Shown in pieces: positions 18,822-27,100 of a stretch of DNA of 64,000 bases. The notes beneath the pieces were generated by a model that was given only the letters and a program-made list of their open reading frames with translations, did not search any database and was not told where the DNA came from. Both the position numbers and the translations under genes were made by a program. The stretch lies in the NCBI GenBank assembly GCA_002839315.1, contig PGXV01000009.1, positions 124,001 to 188,000 of the forward strand. Reading direction: 5' to 3'. Each line of letters starts with the position of its first letter. The stretch's first letter is position 1. This stretch comes from Spirochaetae bacterium HGW-Spirochaetae-3 (GTDB taxonomy: Bacteria; Spirochaetota; Spirochaetia; Treponematales; UBA12059).

Positions 18822-19100
18822 ATGACGATTGACAGGCTGAACCCGCTGGATCCGATCCAGCCCAAGAAACCCTCCGGCGTTACCCGCGCCGACAGGAATT
18901 CGGGGAACGATTCCGTGAGCCTGTCCTCGGAGGCGGTAGAGAAAGCCGAGCTCTTCAAGGCGCTCGAGCTGGCCAAGGCCGCGCCGGAGATCAGGATGGA
19001 TCGCGTCGCCGAACTCAAGGCGAAGATAGACGATCCGAACTATATAAACGACGCCATCCTGAACGCCACCGCGGATCGTATCCTCGACCAGCTGCTGTAA
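18822..19100 (+). CDS. flgM: FlgM-like anti-sigma-28 factor
   Basis: 92 residues. FlgM binds the flagellar sigma factor FliA and holds late flagellar genes off until the hook is built. Matching features: disordered N-terminus starting MTIDRLNPLDPIQ, DSVSLSSEAVEKAE, and the C-terminal helices RMDRVAELKAKIDDPNY and ILDQLL, matching the pattern RxxKVxxLKxxIxxGxY. Here the usual Gly of GxY is replaced (DDPNY). It is followed by a strong terminator. With CheD this supports a motile organism. Confidence 0.82.
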   Translation: MTIDRLNPLDPIQPKKPSGVTRADRNSGNDSVSLSSEAVEKAELFKALELAKAAPEIRMDRVAELKAKIDDPNYINDAILNATADRILDQLL

Positions 19101-19120
19101 TATCCTATGCGATCGATACA

Positions 19121-19152
19121 AGGGCGGAGGCGTATACCTCCGTCCTTTTTTT
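19121..19152 (+). terminator. Intrinsic terminator after flgM
   Basis: AGGGCGGAGG/CCTCCGTCCT stem (one G-U pair), 6-nt loop, then seven T. Confidence 0.85.
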
Positions 19153-19201
19153 ATTATGGCGAGGCGTTCGCTTCGTCGCGGCGCGAGTAGGAGTACGTCG
19201 T

Positions 19202-20362
19202 ATGGCTGATTTCAGGTTCCACGTCCCCGCCGACTGCTTCATCGGGCAGGACGCCCTCTATAAACTACCGCTCGTGCTCGAGGGCGGCCCGGAACGCGCC
19301 ATCCTCGTCGCCGATCCCGGCCTCCGCGAGGCCAAGACGACGGAACGGCTCGTCGCGATACTCGAGGGCCGCGGGATGCAGCTCATCACGTTCGACGATA
19401 TAGCCGAGCGGCCGTCGTCGGCCGCCGTCGAGGACGCCGTGACGCTCGCGAGAGGCTCCAGGGCGCCCCTCGTCATAGGTCTCGGCGGCATCCGCGCCCT
19501 GCACGTCGCCAAGGCGGTCGCGGCGCTCGCTACGAGCGACGCCTCGGGCGAAACCTCCGTGGACGCGTGGATGGACGGAGAGCCGCCCCTTCGGCAGCCT
19601 CTTCCGCTCGTGCTCGTGCCTACCAGCTACCGCGACCCGTTCCTGCTGTCGGGCGGGCTCGTGCTTACCGACGCGCGTACCGGCGGAGCCTCGTTCCTGC
19701 AGGCGCGCCGCGGCGTGGAGACCGCCGTCGTGCTCGACCCCAACGCGCTCGGCGGTATGTCCGCCAAGGCGGCGGCCGCGGCCCTTCTCGACGGCGCGAT
19801 GGGCGCGATAGAGGGCTACGCGTCGTCGCGCGAGGGCTTCCTGTCCGATATGGCGCTAAAAGAGGCGGTCGGCCTCTATATCAGGGCGCTCGACGTTACG
19901 ATACAGCGGCCCGAGGATCCACAGGCGAAGATGGACGCCGTGCGCGCCTGCTTCCTGTCCGCCCTCGGCCTCGCCGCGTCGTCGCCGGGGCTCGGCACGG
20001 CCATATCCTTCGCGGTCAACGCCCGCTGGGGCGTGCCCAAGGCCAACCTGGCCGCGGTCATACTGCCGTACCTCCTGGAGTCGCTGTCGCGGTCGCGGCC
20101 GGAGAAGATAGCGGCGCTGGCGCCGCTGTTCTGCGAGGTCGATCCCGAGGAGGGCGCGGCCGGAGCGGCGGCGAGGGCCGTGGAATCGATGCGCACGAGG
20201 CTGGGACTGCTCAAGATACCCAGCCGCCTCAAGGACTTCGAGCTTCCGCTGGAGCGCCTCGTGGAGACGGCCGAGGCCGCGCGTAAATTCGACTTCATGA
20301 ATTTCCTGCCGCGTACGATGACCGTCGACGACGTCTTCGACTTCATAAAAACCGTCTACTGA
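19202..20362 (+). CDS. Iron-containing alcohol dehydrogenase homologue, metal site lost
   Basis: 386 residues with the Fe-ADH two-domain layout. The NAD-loop, usually GGGSxxDxAK, reads GLGGIRALHVAKAV (about 98-110). The metal-site helix, usually DxxxHAIEAY, reads DGAMGAIEGY (about 200-209), keeping Asp but losing His. The second His region, usually containing GlxHALAH, reads GLGTAISFA (about 261-269). The C-terminal FDFMNFLPRTMTVDDV keeps the family pattern. So the fold is clear but at least two metal-binding His residues are absent, and classic dehydrogenase activity is doubtful. It starts an apparent pair with the SpoU methyltransferase 4 bp downstream. AGGAG lies 8 nt before the ATG. Confidence 0.75.
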   Translation: MADFRFHVPADCFIGQDALYKLPLVLEGGPERAILVADPGLREAKTTERLVAILEGRGMQLITFDDIAERPSSAAVEDAVTLARGSRAPLVIGLGGIRALHVAKAVAALATSDASGETSVDAWMDGEPPLRQPLPLVLVPTSYRDPFLLSGGLVLTDARTGGASFLQARRGVETAVVLDPNALGGMSAKAAAAALLDGAMGAIEGYASSREGFLSDMALKEAVGLYIRALDVTIQRPEDPQAKMDAVRACFLSALGLAASSPGLGTAISFAVNARWGVPKANLAAVILPYLLESLSRSRPEKIAALAPLFCEVDPEEGAAGAAARAVESMRTRLGLLKIPSRLKDFELPLERLVETAEAARKFDFMNFLPRTMTVDDVFDFIKTVY

Positions 20363-20366
20363 CCTC

Positions 20367-21203
20367 ATGATAGCCGTACGGAAGTTGATGACGCTCTCGC
20401 CCCTGCACCGGGCGCGCAAGGCGGCCCAAGTACTGGGGCACGCGGAGGCCGATTACCGGCTGGGCGATACGGGCGCGGGCGCGTGGGTCTCCCAGCTCGC
20501 CGCCGCCCTCTCCGCCGACGAGTCCCTGACGGCGGAGCTGCGCGCGCTCGCGGCCGAGGCCTCGGGCGAGGCGGGGCTGGCGGCCCTGTCGTCGCCGGAG
20601 GCGGGAATAAGAATAATAAACAGGCTCGCGAGGGGGCTCGAGGCCCACGCCGGACTCACTCCGGCAGACTGGGACCTGCGAGAACCGCTGGGGCTCTCCC
20701 TCGCCGCCGGCGCGCGGAGAGTCTTCCCCGGCGTCCGCGCCTTCCTCGAGGACCTGCGCTCCCCCTTCAACGTCGGGTCTATATTCAGGAGCGCCGACGC
20801 GTTCGGGGCCGCTGAGATCATACTGTCCGGCTTCACCGCCGACCCCGGGCACCCGAGGGCCGCGCGATCGGCTATGGGCGCCGTCGACATCGTGCCGTGG
20901 CGCCGAGCCGGCCTCGAGGCCCTCGCCGGGGGCGGCGAGGCGTTCGCGCTGGAACTGCGCGGGGAGCCTATCGATACCTTCGTGTTTCCCGAGCGCGGCG
21001 TCGTCGTCGTAGGCTCGGAGGAATTGGGCGTATCGCCCGAGGCGATGGCGCTGTGCTCGCGTACGGTCAGCATACCGATGCTCGGCGCCAAGGGCAGCCT
21101 CAACGCGGGCGTCGCGTTCGGCGTCCTCATGGACGCGTGGAGGCGGTCGCTGGCCGCCAGGGGCGTCGAGCCCGTCCTGCCCGGTAGCGGACGTATCGTT
21201 TGA
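20367..21203 (+). CDS. TrmH/SpoU-family RNA 2'-O-methyltransferase
   Basis: 278 residues. A variable N-terminal helical part (1-115) is followed by a SPOUT domain with motif 1 DLRSPFNVGSIFRSADAFG (about 126-144), motif 2 VVVVGSEELGVSP (about 213-225) and motif 3 SIPMLGAKGSLNAGVAFGVL (about 232-251). These form the knotted SAM site and the catalytic Arg/Asn set. It methylates a ribose in tRNA or rRNA; which one cannot be told. Starts 4 bp after the Fe-ADH homologue, so translationally coupled. Its stop codon overlaps the TTGACA promoter of the next gene. Confidence 0.85.
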   Translation: MIAVRKLMTLSPLHRARKAAQVLGHAEADYRLGDTGAGAWVSQLAAALSADESLTAELRALAAEASGEAGLAALSSPEAGIRIINRLARGLEAHAGLTPADWDLREPLGLSLAAGARRVFPGVRAFLEDLRSPFNVGSIFRSADAFGAAEIILSGFTADPGHPRAARSAMGAVDIVPWRRAGLEALAGGGEAFALELRGEPIDTFVFPERGVVVVGSEELGVSPEAMALCSRTVSIPMLGAKGSLNAGVAFGVLMDAWRRSLAARGVEPVLPGSGRIV

Positions 21204-21227
21204 CAATTCGGCGTATCGCCCGTAAAC
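21199..21227 (+). promoter_or_regulatory. Promoter of the sugar ABC ATPase gene
   Basis: Perfect TTGACA (21199-21204), 17-nt spacer, TAAACT (21222-21227); leader about 35 nt with AGGAGG before the ATG. Confidence 0.65.
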
Positions 21228-21267
21228 TGGCCCTCATAAGATAAGCTCTGGGAAAGAGGAGGGCCTG

Positions 21268-22392
21268 ATGGCCAAGGTAATTCTCAAGGACGTCACCAAG
21301 ATATACGACGGTGACGTGAAGGCGGTAGATTCCGTCAACATCGAGATCGAGGACAAGGAATTCGTCGTGTTCGTCGGTCCGTCGGGTTGCGGTAAGTCCA
21401 CGACCCTGCGCATGGTCGCCGGGCTCGAGGAGATCTCGGGCGGAGAGATCAGCATCGACGGCCAGGTCGTCAACGACGTACCGCCCAAGGACCGGAACAT
21501 CGCGATGGTGTTCCAGAACTACGCGCTGTATCCGCATATGAGCGTATACGACAACATGGCGTTCGGGCTCAAGATCCGCAAGCTGCCCAAGGCCGAGATC
21601 GATCAGCGCGTCCGCGAGGCCGCGAGGATACTCGATATCGAGAAGTACCTCGACCGCAAGCCCAAGCAGCTTTCCGGCGGCCAGCGCCAGCGCGTCGCCG
21701 TCGGCCGCGCCATCGTGCGGAATCCCAAGGTGTTCCTGTTCGACGAGCCGCTGTCGAACCTGGACGCCAAGCTCCGCGTGCAGATGCGCGCCGAGATCAT
21801 CGACCTTCACCAGAGGCTCCAGGCGACGATGATATACGTCACCCACGACCAGGTCGAGGCGATGACGATGGGCGACAAGATCGTCGTTATGAAGGACGGC
21901 CTCGTACAGCAGATCGGTTCGCCTCTGTACCTGTACAACCATCCTATAAACAAGTTCGTCGCGGGCTTCATCGGCTCGCCGCCGATGAATTTCCTCACCG
22001 TCAAGGTCGCGAGCGACGGGAACGGGATCGTCCTGGACGAGGGATCCGGCAAGTTGCGCCCGGCCGAGGTTCACGCGGCGGCCTTGAAGCCCTACGTCGG
22101 CAAGGAAATCATACTCGGCCTCCGCCCCGAGGACATCCCGTACGACGAGACGGCCAAGGGTTTCAAGACGACCATCATCGTCGTCGAGCCCCTCGGCGCA
22201 GAGATACACCTCTGGGCCAAGACGGCTTTCAGCCAGATGGTGTCCAAGGTGCCGCCGCACCATACCTTCAAGATAGGCGACGATGTCTGTTTCGCGCCCG
22301 TCATGGAGAAGGCCAGGTATTTCGAGCTCGATTCCGAGAAGTCCATACTTCCCGTGGCCGTCGTCGAGGGAGACTCCCCCGCGGCGAACTAG
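21268..22392 (+). CDS. Sugar ABC transporter ATPase (MsmK/UgpC type)
   Basis: 374 residues, the normal length for carbohydrate-importer ATPases with a C-terminal regulatory OB domain. Walker A GPSGCGKST (about 38-46), Q-loop FQNYALYPHMSVYDNM, signature LSGGQRQR (about 135), Walker B VFLFDEPLSNLDAK, and H-loop THDQVEAM; the MalK-like C-terminal part follows (about 240-370). It powers import of sugars or glycerol-phosphate. No permease or binding protein gene is nearby, so it is probably a shared ATPase serving several importers, as MsmK/MsiK do. AGGAGG before the ATG; strong hairpin after the stop. Confidence 0.92.
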   Translation: MAKVILKDVTKIYDGDVKAVDSVNIEIEDKEFVVFVGPSGCGKSTTLRMVAGLEEISGGEISIDGQVVNDVPPKDRNIAMVFQNYALYPHMSVYDNMAFGLKIRKLPKAEIDQRVREAARILDIEKYLDRKPKQLSGGQRQRVAVGRAIVRNPKVFLFDEPLSNLDAKLRVQMRAEIIDLHQRLQATMIYVTHDQVEAMTMGDKIVVMKDGLVQQIGSPLYLYNHPINKFVAGFIGSPPMNFLTVKVASDGNGIVLDEGSGKLRPAEVHAAALKPYVGKEIILGLRPEDIPYDETAKGFKTTIIVVEPLGAEIHLWAKTAFSQMVSKVPPHHTFKIGDDVCFAPVMEKARYFELDSEKSILPVAVVEGDSPAAN

Positions 22393-22420
22393 GGCGCGTC
22401 GCGCGCCGGGCTATGATGAA

Positions 22421-22450
22421 GAACGGGCCGTCCGAAAGGACGGCCCGTTC
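22421..22450 (+). terminator. Hairpin terminator after the ABC ATPase gene
   Basis: Perfect 13-bp stem GAACGGGCCGTCC/GGACGGCCCGTTC with a GAAA loop, followed by TTGT. Confidence 0.75.
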
Positions 22451-22486
22451 TTGTAACGACGGCCCGGATTCTCTATAGTAAATAGT

Positions 22487-24217
22487 ATGATCGAAACCCA
22501 TGCGGCAACTGTGCTGGAACTGGTCGGCAGGATAGACGCTATCGAGCGGGAGACGGAATCCATCTACCTCAGGCTCGGCGAGGTGTTCCGCACGGTCAAG
22601 GCTGCGGTGGATTCCAGTTCCCGTGGCGCTGAAGAGGCCATCTCTGCGATACTAAGCGACTATCGGGGCGGGGTCAGCGCCGATATCGCCAAGCGGCGCT
22701 CGACGGAATTCATCGAGGACTCGATGCGGTATTTCCATAAGGCGTCCGTCATCGAGCGGCAGTTCCTCGACAGCGTCGAGTCCGGCATCCAGAGCCTTTC
22801 CCGGCTCGACGATATTATCGATCGCATCCGCGCCGATTCCGAGGAGATGGAGCTCGTATCGCTGAACGCGATGACGGTAGCTCTCAAGTCGGGCACCGCC
22901 GGCCGGGCGTTCTCGGTAATTACGGACGAGCTGAAACGCCTTTCCGGTCGTACGATAAGGCACGCCGACGATCTGTCCAAGGCCGGCACCACGCTCCTGG
23001 AGCGGCTCGAAGAGCTCAAGGGTACGCTCGGCTCGTTGACGGAGATGCAGTCGTCGTTTTTCGAAGCCGCCAGGGCGGCGCTTGAAAGCGGTTTCATCGC
23101 GCTGGACAGGGAAGTCGAAGAGGCCGCCACTAGTATCAGGACGCTCTCGGAAGGCGCCTCGGGTGTCCGGGCGCCCATCGCGTCGATCATGCAGGAAGTA
23201 CAGCTCCAGGATATCATCAGGCAGTCCCTGGACCACGTGCGGCTGTCGCTGATGGCCGCCAAGCCGGAAGGTTCGGAGCCGAGCGTCGAAGCGATCGATC
23301 CGGAGGAGGAACGGGCCTTCCTCGCCGAGATAAGCCGGCTCTCGGCTTCCCTCCTCGACGACGTCTCCGGTCAGGTCCGCGCCAGCCTCGATCGCTTCAA
23401 CGGCGGTATAGCCGGGGTGAACGACGTCATGGATTCCGTCGAGGTTTCCCGGAGCCAGATAATCGCCGCGAGGAACGGCGACGGCGACGGCGGCGATTAC
23501 CGCTCCAAGGCGGATGCATACATAGCGACCAAGGAGAGCGCGTTCTCGAGCGCGTCTACCATATCGGACGGGGTCAAGCGGCTTGACGACCGATTCAAGG
23601 AGATGGATACGATCCTGGCCAGGTTCAAGAGCATCGTGACGGCCTCGCGCATAGAGACCGCGCGGAACAAGGCTCTGGCCATCGTGACCAATACCGTCAT
23701 GGGCATGATGGACCTGACGGAGCAGCTAGCCGAGGACGTCGCCTCCGCGGGCGGCGTGACGCGATCGTTCGGCAAGTCCCTGGCCTCGGGTATGTCCGAC
23801 TACCTGTCCGGAGCCGAGCGATACATGGAGGCCCTCAGGGTGCAGACCGACGCGCTCCATGGCAAATTCGTTCATATCGGTGAATCCAGGAAGCAGCTGT
23901 GGTCGACGGAGTCCGATTTCAGGCCCTTCTCCGATGATTTCTCCAAGGCGATCGGCGAGGCCTCCGTATTGGTCGATCGTATAGCGGCGCTCGCCCTCGA
24001 GCTCGAGGACATGCGCGACGACCTGACGGCCTACGCGGATTCCGCGTCGGGCGCGGCCGGCGCCGGCGCGGCATCGAGCATCCATAGCGAGCGCCTGAGG
24101 ACGATAGTAGACCGGTTCACCATATTCGCGCACAAGCAGACCGCCGCGAGGATCACCAGGTTCGAGACCGATACCGACGATGCTACGGCCGAGTCCGGCG
24201 ACGTCACGTTGTTCTGA
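22487..24217 (+). CDS. Soluble chemoreceptor-like coiled-coil protein
   Basis: 576 residues, almost wholly helical, with no membrane segment. Residues about 118-165 (EEMELVSLNAMTVALKSG, GRAFSVITDELKRLSG) match the hairpin tip of methyl-accepting chemotaxis proteins, where CheA and CheW bind, though with several changes. Two long coiled coils flank it. It probably scaffolds or modulates chemotaxis signalling in the cytoplasm. The last residues, AESGDVTLF, nearly equal the tail of CheD encoded 33 bp downstream (AESGSVTLFDR). Operon with cheD. Function beyond this is inference. Confidence 0.72.
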   Translation: MIETHAATVLELVGRIDAIERETESIYLRLGEVFRTVKAAVDSSSRGAEEAISAILSDYRGGVSADIAKRRSTEFIEDSMRYFHKASVIERQFLDSVESGIQSLSRLDDIIDRIRADSEEMELVSLNAMTVALKSGTAGRAFSVITDELKRLSGRTIRHADDLSKAGTTLLERLEELKGTLGSLTEMQSSFFEAARAALESGFIALDREVEEAATSIRTLSEGASGVRAPIASIMQEVQLQDIIRQSLDHVRLSLMAAKPEGSEPSVEAIDPEEERAFLAEISRLSASLLDDVSGQVRASLDRFNGGIAGVNDVMDSVEVSRSQIIAARNGDGDGGDYRSKADAYIATKESAFSSASTISDGVKRLDDRFKEMDTILARFKSIVTASRIETARNKALAIVTNTVMGMMDLTEQLAEDVASAGGVTRSFGKSLASGMSDYLSGAERYMEALRVQTDALHGKFVHIGESRKQLWSTESDFRPFSDDFSKAIGEASVLVDRIAALALELEDMRDDLTAYADSASGAAGAGAASSIHSERLRTIVDRFTIFAHKQTAARITRFETDTDDATAESGDVTLF

Positions 24218-24250
24218 CGGCCGAAGGCCGAAAGTTAGCTGGGGAAACCG

Positions 24251-24835
24251 TTGTACGAGCATAAGCTGAGCCTCTTCGAGCAGAGCATCCTGACCATCCA
24301 TCCGGGCGAGTACCATATGTCCGGCGACGACGTCATAATCGCGACGGTACTGGGCTCCTGCGTGTCCGTCGCCTTCTGGGACGCCCGGCTCCGGCAGGGC
24401 GGGCTCAACCACTTCATGCTGCCCGGGGATCTCGACGACGATGACCTGATAAAGAGTCCGAACGCGAAATACGGCATGTTCGCGATAGAGCTGCTATACA
24501 ACGAGCTGCTCAAGGCCGGGTCGAGGAAATGCGATATCGTCGCCAAGGTCTTCGGCGGCGCGTCGGTGCTACGGGTGGCCGGCGGGTCGACGAAGATATC
24601 CAAGGGCAACGTCGACTTCGCCGTCGCGTACCTCCGCAAGGAGAATATCCCCGTCATCGCCAACGATACGGGCGGCATCCTGCCGCGCAAGATATTCTTC
24701 TTCGCCCGGACCGGCAAGGTGCTCCTCAAGCGAATAGCCGGTACGATGGCCAGCTCCGTGGAGCGCGACGAAGAGGCCTACCTCGACAAGATCAAGCGCG
24801 CGGAGAGCGGCAGCGTCACGCTGTTCGACCGGTAG
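24251..24835 (+). CDS. cheD: Chemoreceptor glutamine deamidase CheD
   Basis: 194 residues. CheD deamidates glutamines on chemoreceptors and binds CheC. Catalytic signature: TVLGSCVSVAFWD with the nucleophilic Cys (about residue 38) and GGLNHFMLP with the His (about 55); a following conserved Thr lies in the NDTGG-like region. TTG start at 24251, supported by GGGGA 6 nt upstream and the fit with other CheD N-termini (HPGEYHMSGDD). The C-terminal tail after residue 183 shares AESGxVTLF with the upstream receptor-like protein. Co-transcribed with that gene. Confidence 0.92.
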   Translation: MYEHKLSLFEQSILTIHPGEYHMSGDDVIIATVLGSCVSVAFWDARLRQGGLNHFMLPGDLDDDDLIKSPNAKYGMFAIELLYNELLKAGSRKCDIVAKVFGGASVLRVAGGSTKISKGNVDFAVAYLRKENIPVIANDTGGILPRKIFFFARTGKVLLKRIAGTMASSVERDEEAYLDKIKRAESGSVTLFDR

Positions 24836-24878
24836 GCGCCACCCTGCCCGCGTCGCGCCGTACCGCGCCGCGGCAACG

Positions 24879-25757
24879 TCACTCGGCCGCCGCGTCGCCC
24901 TGCGTCACGTAGATCCGGGATCCGGGCGGCAGGGACGAGGTCAGCCACACGTTGCCGCCCACGACGCAGCCGGAGCCTATCACCGTCTTGCCGCCGAGTA
25001 TCGTCGCCCCTGAATAGATGGTCACGTCGTCCTCTATGGTCGGATGGCGCTTCCTGTCGCTCTCGCTCTTGCGGACGCTCAGCGCCCCTAGCGTGACGCC
25101 CTGGTATATCTTTACGTTATCGCCGATGACGGCGGTCTCGCCTATGACGACGCCGGTGCCGTGGTCTATGAAGAAGCGCTCGCCTATGGTCGCGCCGGGG
25201 TGGATGTCTATGCCGGTCTTCGCGTGCACGTACTCGCTCATCATCCGCGGGATCAGGGGGATGCCGCGCCTCCATAGGAAGTTGGCGCACCGGTGCACGG
25301 TCAGGGCCTCGAGCCCGGGGTAGGAGAGTATTACCTCCTCCGCCGACTTGGCCGCGGGGTCTCCCGCTACCGCCGCCTCGACGTCGCCCATCAGGGTCTT
25401 CCTGATGGAGGGGAACGCGTCGAAGAATTCCTGCACCGCCTCCTTCGCCTCGATGTGGCATGCGGCCGGGCACCCTTTCTTGCCCGCCAGCCGGTACGAG
25501 TACTCCAGGCTCTTCGAGACCTCGTTAACGAGGGCCCCGGCGCTGCGGTGGGCCAGCTGGCCTATGACGAAGGCGGCGTTCCGGTCGTCTATCCCGTCGG
25601 CCTGCCTGTAGCCAGGGAAGGCCAGCGTCTCGAGGTCGACGACGATGGCGTGGACGGCCTCCTTCGACGGTAGGTTCTGCCCCGTCCGGTGGTTTATGCC
25701 GCCTATCGTGTCGTATGACGATATGATCGCCTCTATAGAACGCGTGAACGCTTCCAT
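24879..25757 (-). CDS. cysE: Serine O-acetyltransferase (EpsC/CysE type)
   Basis: 292 residues. Transfers acetyl from acetyl-CoA to serine, the first step of cysteine synthesis. An N-terminal helical domain (1-170) precedes a left-handed beta-helix of hexapeptide repeats: HAKTGIDIHPGATIGERFF, IDHGTGVVIGETAVIG, IYQGVTLGALS. The catalytic Asp/His pair fits DIHPGA and DHGTGVV. The long N-terminus places it with the EpsC-like group. Start at 25757 follows the MFS gene stop by 8 bp, so it closes the galK-MFS-cysE operon, an odd metabolic company. Confidence 0.9.
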   Translation of the reverse strand: MEAFTRSIEAIISSYDTIGGINHRTGQNLPSKEAVHAIVVDLETLAFPGYRQADGIDDRNAAFVIGQLAHRSAGALVNEVSKSLEYSYRLAGKKGCPAACHIEAKEAVQEFFDAFPSIRKTLMGDVEAAVAGDPAAKSAEEVILSYPGLEALTVHRCANFLWRRGIPLIPRMMSEYVHAKTGIDIHPGATIGERFFIDHGTGVVIGETAVIGDNVKIYQGVTLGALSVRKSESDRKRHPTIEDDVTIYSGATILGGKTVIGSGCVVGGNVWLTSSLPPGSRIYVTQGDAAAE

Positions 25758-25765
25758 GGTCGCCT

Positions 25766-27100
25766 TCAGGCCTTGACCTCTTCGTCTGCGGCGTCTCCCG
25801 GCTCGCCCTTGCGAACCTTGGCCATCACGAAGAACGCGGCGACCTGCAATACGCAGGCGAACGCGAATATGCCCGTGTACTGATACTCGGGCGCCGGCTT
25901 GAACAGCATGGTCAGGTCGATGATCAGGCCGGTTATAGGCGGCGCCAGTATGTTGGCCGCCTGCGAGAAGGTATAGTACAGGCCCGTGAAGATGCCTATG
26001 TTGCCGAACGTCGACATCTGCCACAGCATCGGGAACGAGTTCGTTATCACCGAACCCCAGAAGACGCCGTAGACGAGCATCATGCCCATGAACAGGTAGA
26101 AGGCCGGGGCGCCGGTCAGCCCGATCGACGGGCCGAGCAGGTTGATCAGCGTAAAGAGCGCGGTCAGCGTGAAGAGTCCGACGAGGCAGGCGCGTATGGT
26201 CGTTCTTCGTCCGTACTTATGCGCGATGTAGCCCATCGGGATGGCGGTCAGCGCATAGCTGATGCCCGCCACGCCCTGGGGCAGGGCCATCTGGCCGGAA
26301 CTGGCGCCCAGCACGTCCCGGACGTACAGGCCGAGGAACAGCACGACGCCGGCGTGCGCGGAGAACCACAGGAACAGCGACACGAGGATATAGAGGGCGC
26401 TCTTGTCCTCCTGGGCGACGACGGCCTTGATCGACGCTATAACCGGGACGCGTTCCTCTAGTTTCTCGCCGTCGTGGTTACGCTCGTGGACGAAGAAGAA
26501 CAGTACGAATACGGCTAGTATCACGAAGACGCCGGCTATCGGGAACGGCAGCATGTCCTTCGTACGACCGATGATGGGCAACACGACGTCCAGGTCCATG
26601 AGGCGCGCCAGGGCGAGCGTGCCGATTATCGTGCCCACGCCGCCCATCGTATTGATGACGCCGTTGGCCTCGGACCGGAACTCGCCGGGGATCGTATCGG
26701 GCATCAGCGCTACGACCGGTCCGCGGACGCTCGTCTTGAACAGGTTGAGGAGGAATATCATCGTGATCAGGGCTCCGAGCGATACCCCCGCCGACCACGG
26801 GATGAGCCCGAAGAACACGGCGGACGCCGGTAGCATGACGAGTATGAACGGCATGCGCCGGCCTATCCTCGTACGCGTCCTGTCGCTCCATACGGCGACG
26901 ATCGGGATGAGGAACAGCTGGAGCACGTTGTCCAGCGTCATCACCGCGCCGACGAGCGTCTTGGACGAGATGTACCGCCCCAGGAAGGCGGGCAGGTAGG
27001 TGTCGTACAGCGGATCCATCAGTCCCATCGTGAAGAAGCCGAAGCCGATGAGGAAGGTCAATCCCATGTAGCGCCTGAATCCCTCTTTTTTTACGGTCAT
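25766..27100 (-). CDS. MFS/GPH-type sugar transporter
   Basis: 444 residues with about 12 membrane helices. Between helices 2 and 3 the sequence VWSDRTRTRIGRRMPFI matches the conserved loop of GPH (melibiose-type) and SLC45-type sugar symporters. It likely imports a galactoside or sugar with H+ or Na+. Its ATG overlaps the galactokinase stop (4 bp), which supports galactose or a galactoside as substrate. cysE follows 8 bp later. Confidence 0.8.
   Translation of the reverse strand: MTVKKEGFRRYMGLTFLIGFGFFTMGLMDPLYDTYLPAFLGRYISSKTLVGAVMTLDNVLQLFLIPIVAVWSDRTRTRIGRRMPFILVMLPASAVFFGLIPWSAGVSLGALITMIFLLNLFKTSVRGPVVALMPDTIPGEFRSEANGVINTMGGVGTIIGTLALARLMDLDVVLPIIGRTKDMLPFPIAGVFVILAVFVLFFFVHERNHDGEKLEERVPVIASIKAVVAQEDKSALYILVSLFLWFSAHAGVVLFLGLYVRDVLGASSGQMALPQGVAGISYALTAIPMGYIAHKYGRRTTIRACLVGLFTLTALFTLINLLGPSIGLTGAPAFYLFMGMMLVYGVFWGSVITNSFPMLWQMSTFGNIGIFTGLYYTFSQAANILAPPITGLIIDLTMLFKPAPEYQYTGIFAFACVLQVAAFFVMAKVRKGEPGDAADEEVKA

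Noticed and set aside
19567-20286. Arg/Gly-rich frame inside the Fe-ADH homologue
   Set aside because: Composition typical of an alternative frame of a GC-rich gene; no ribosome site.
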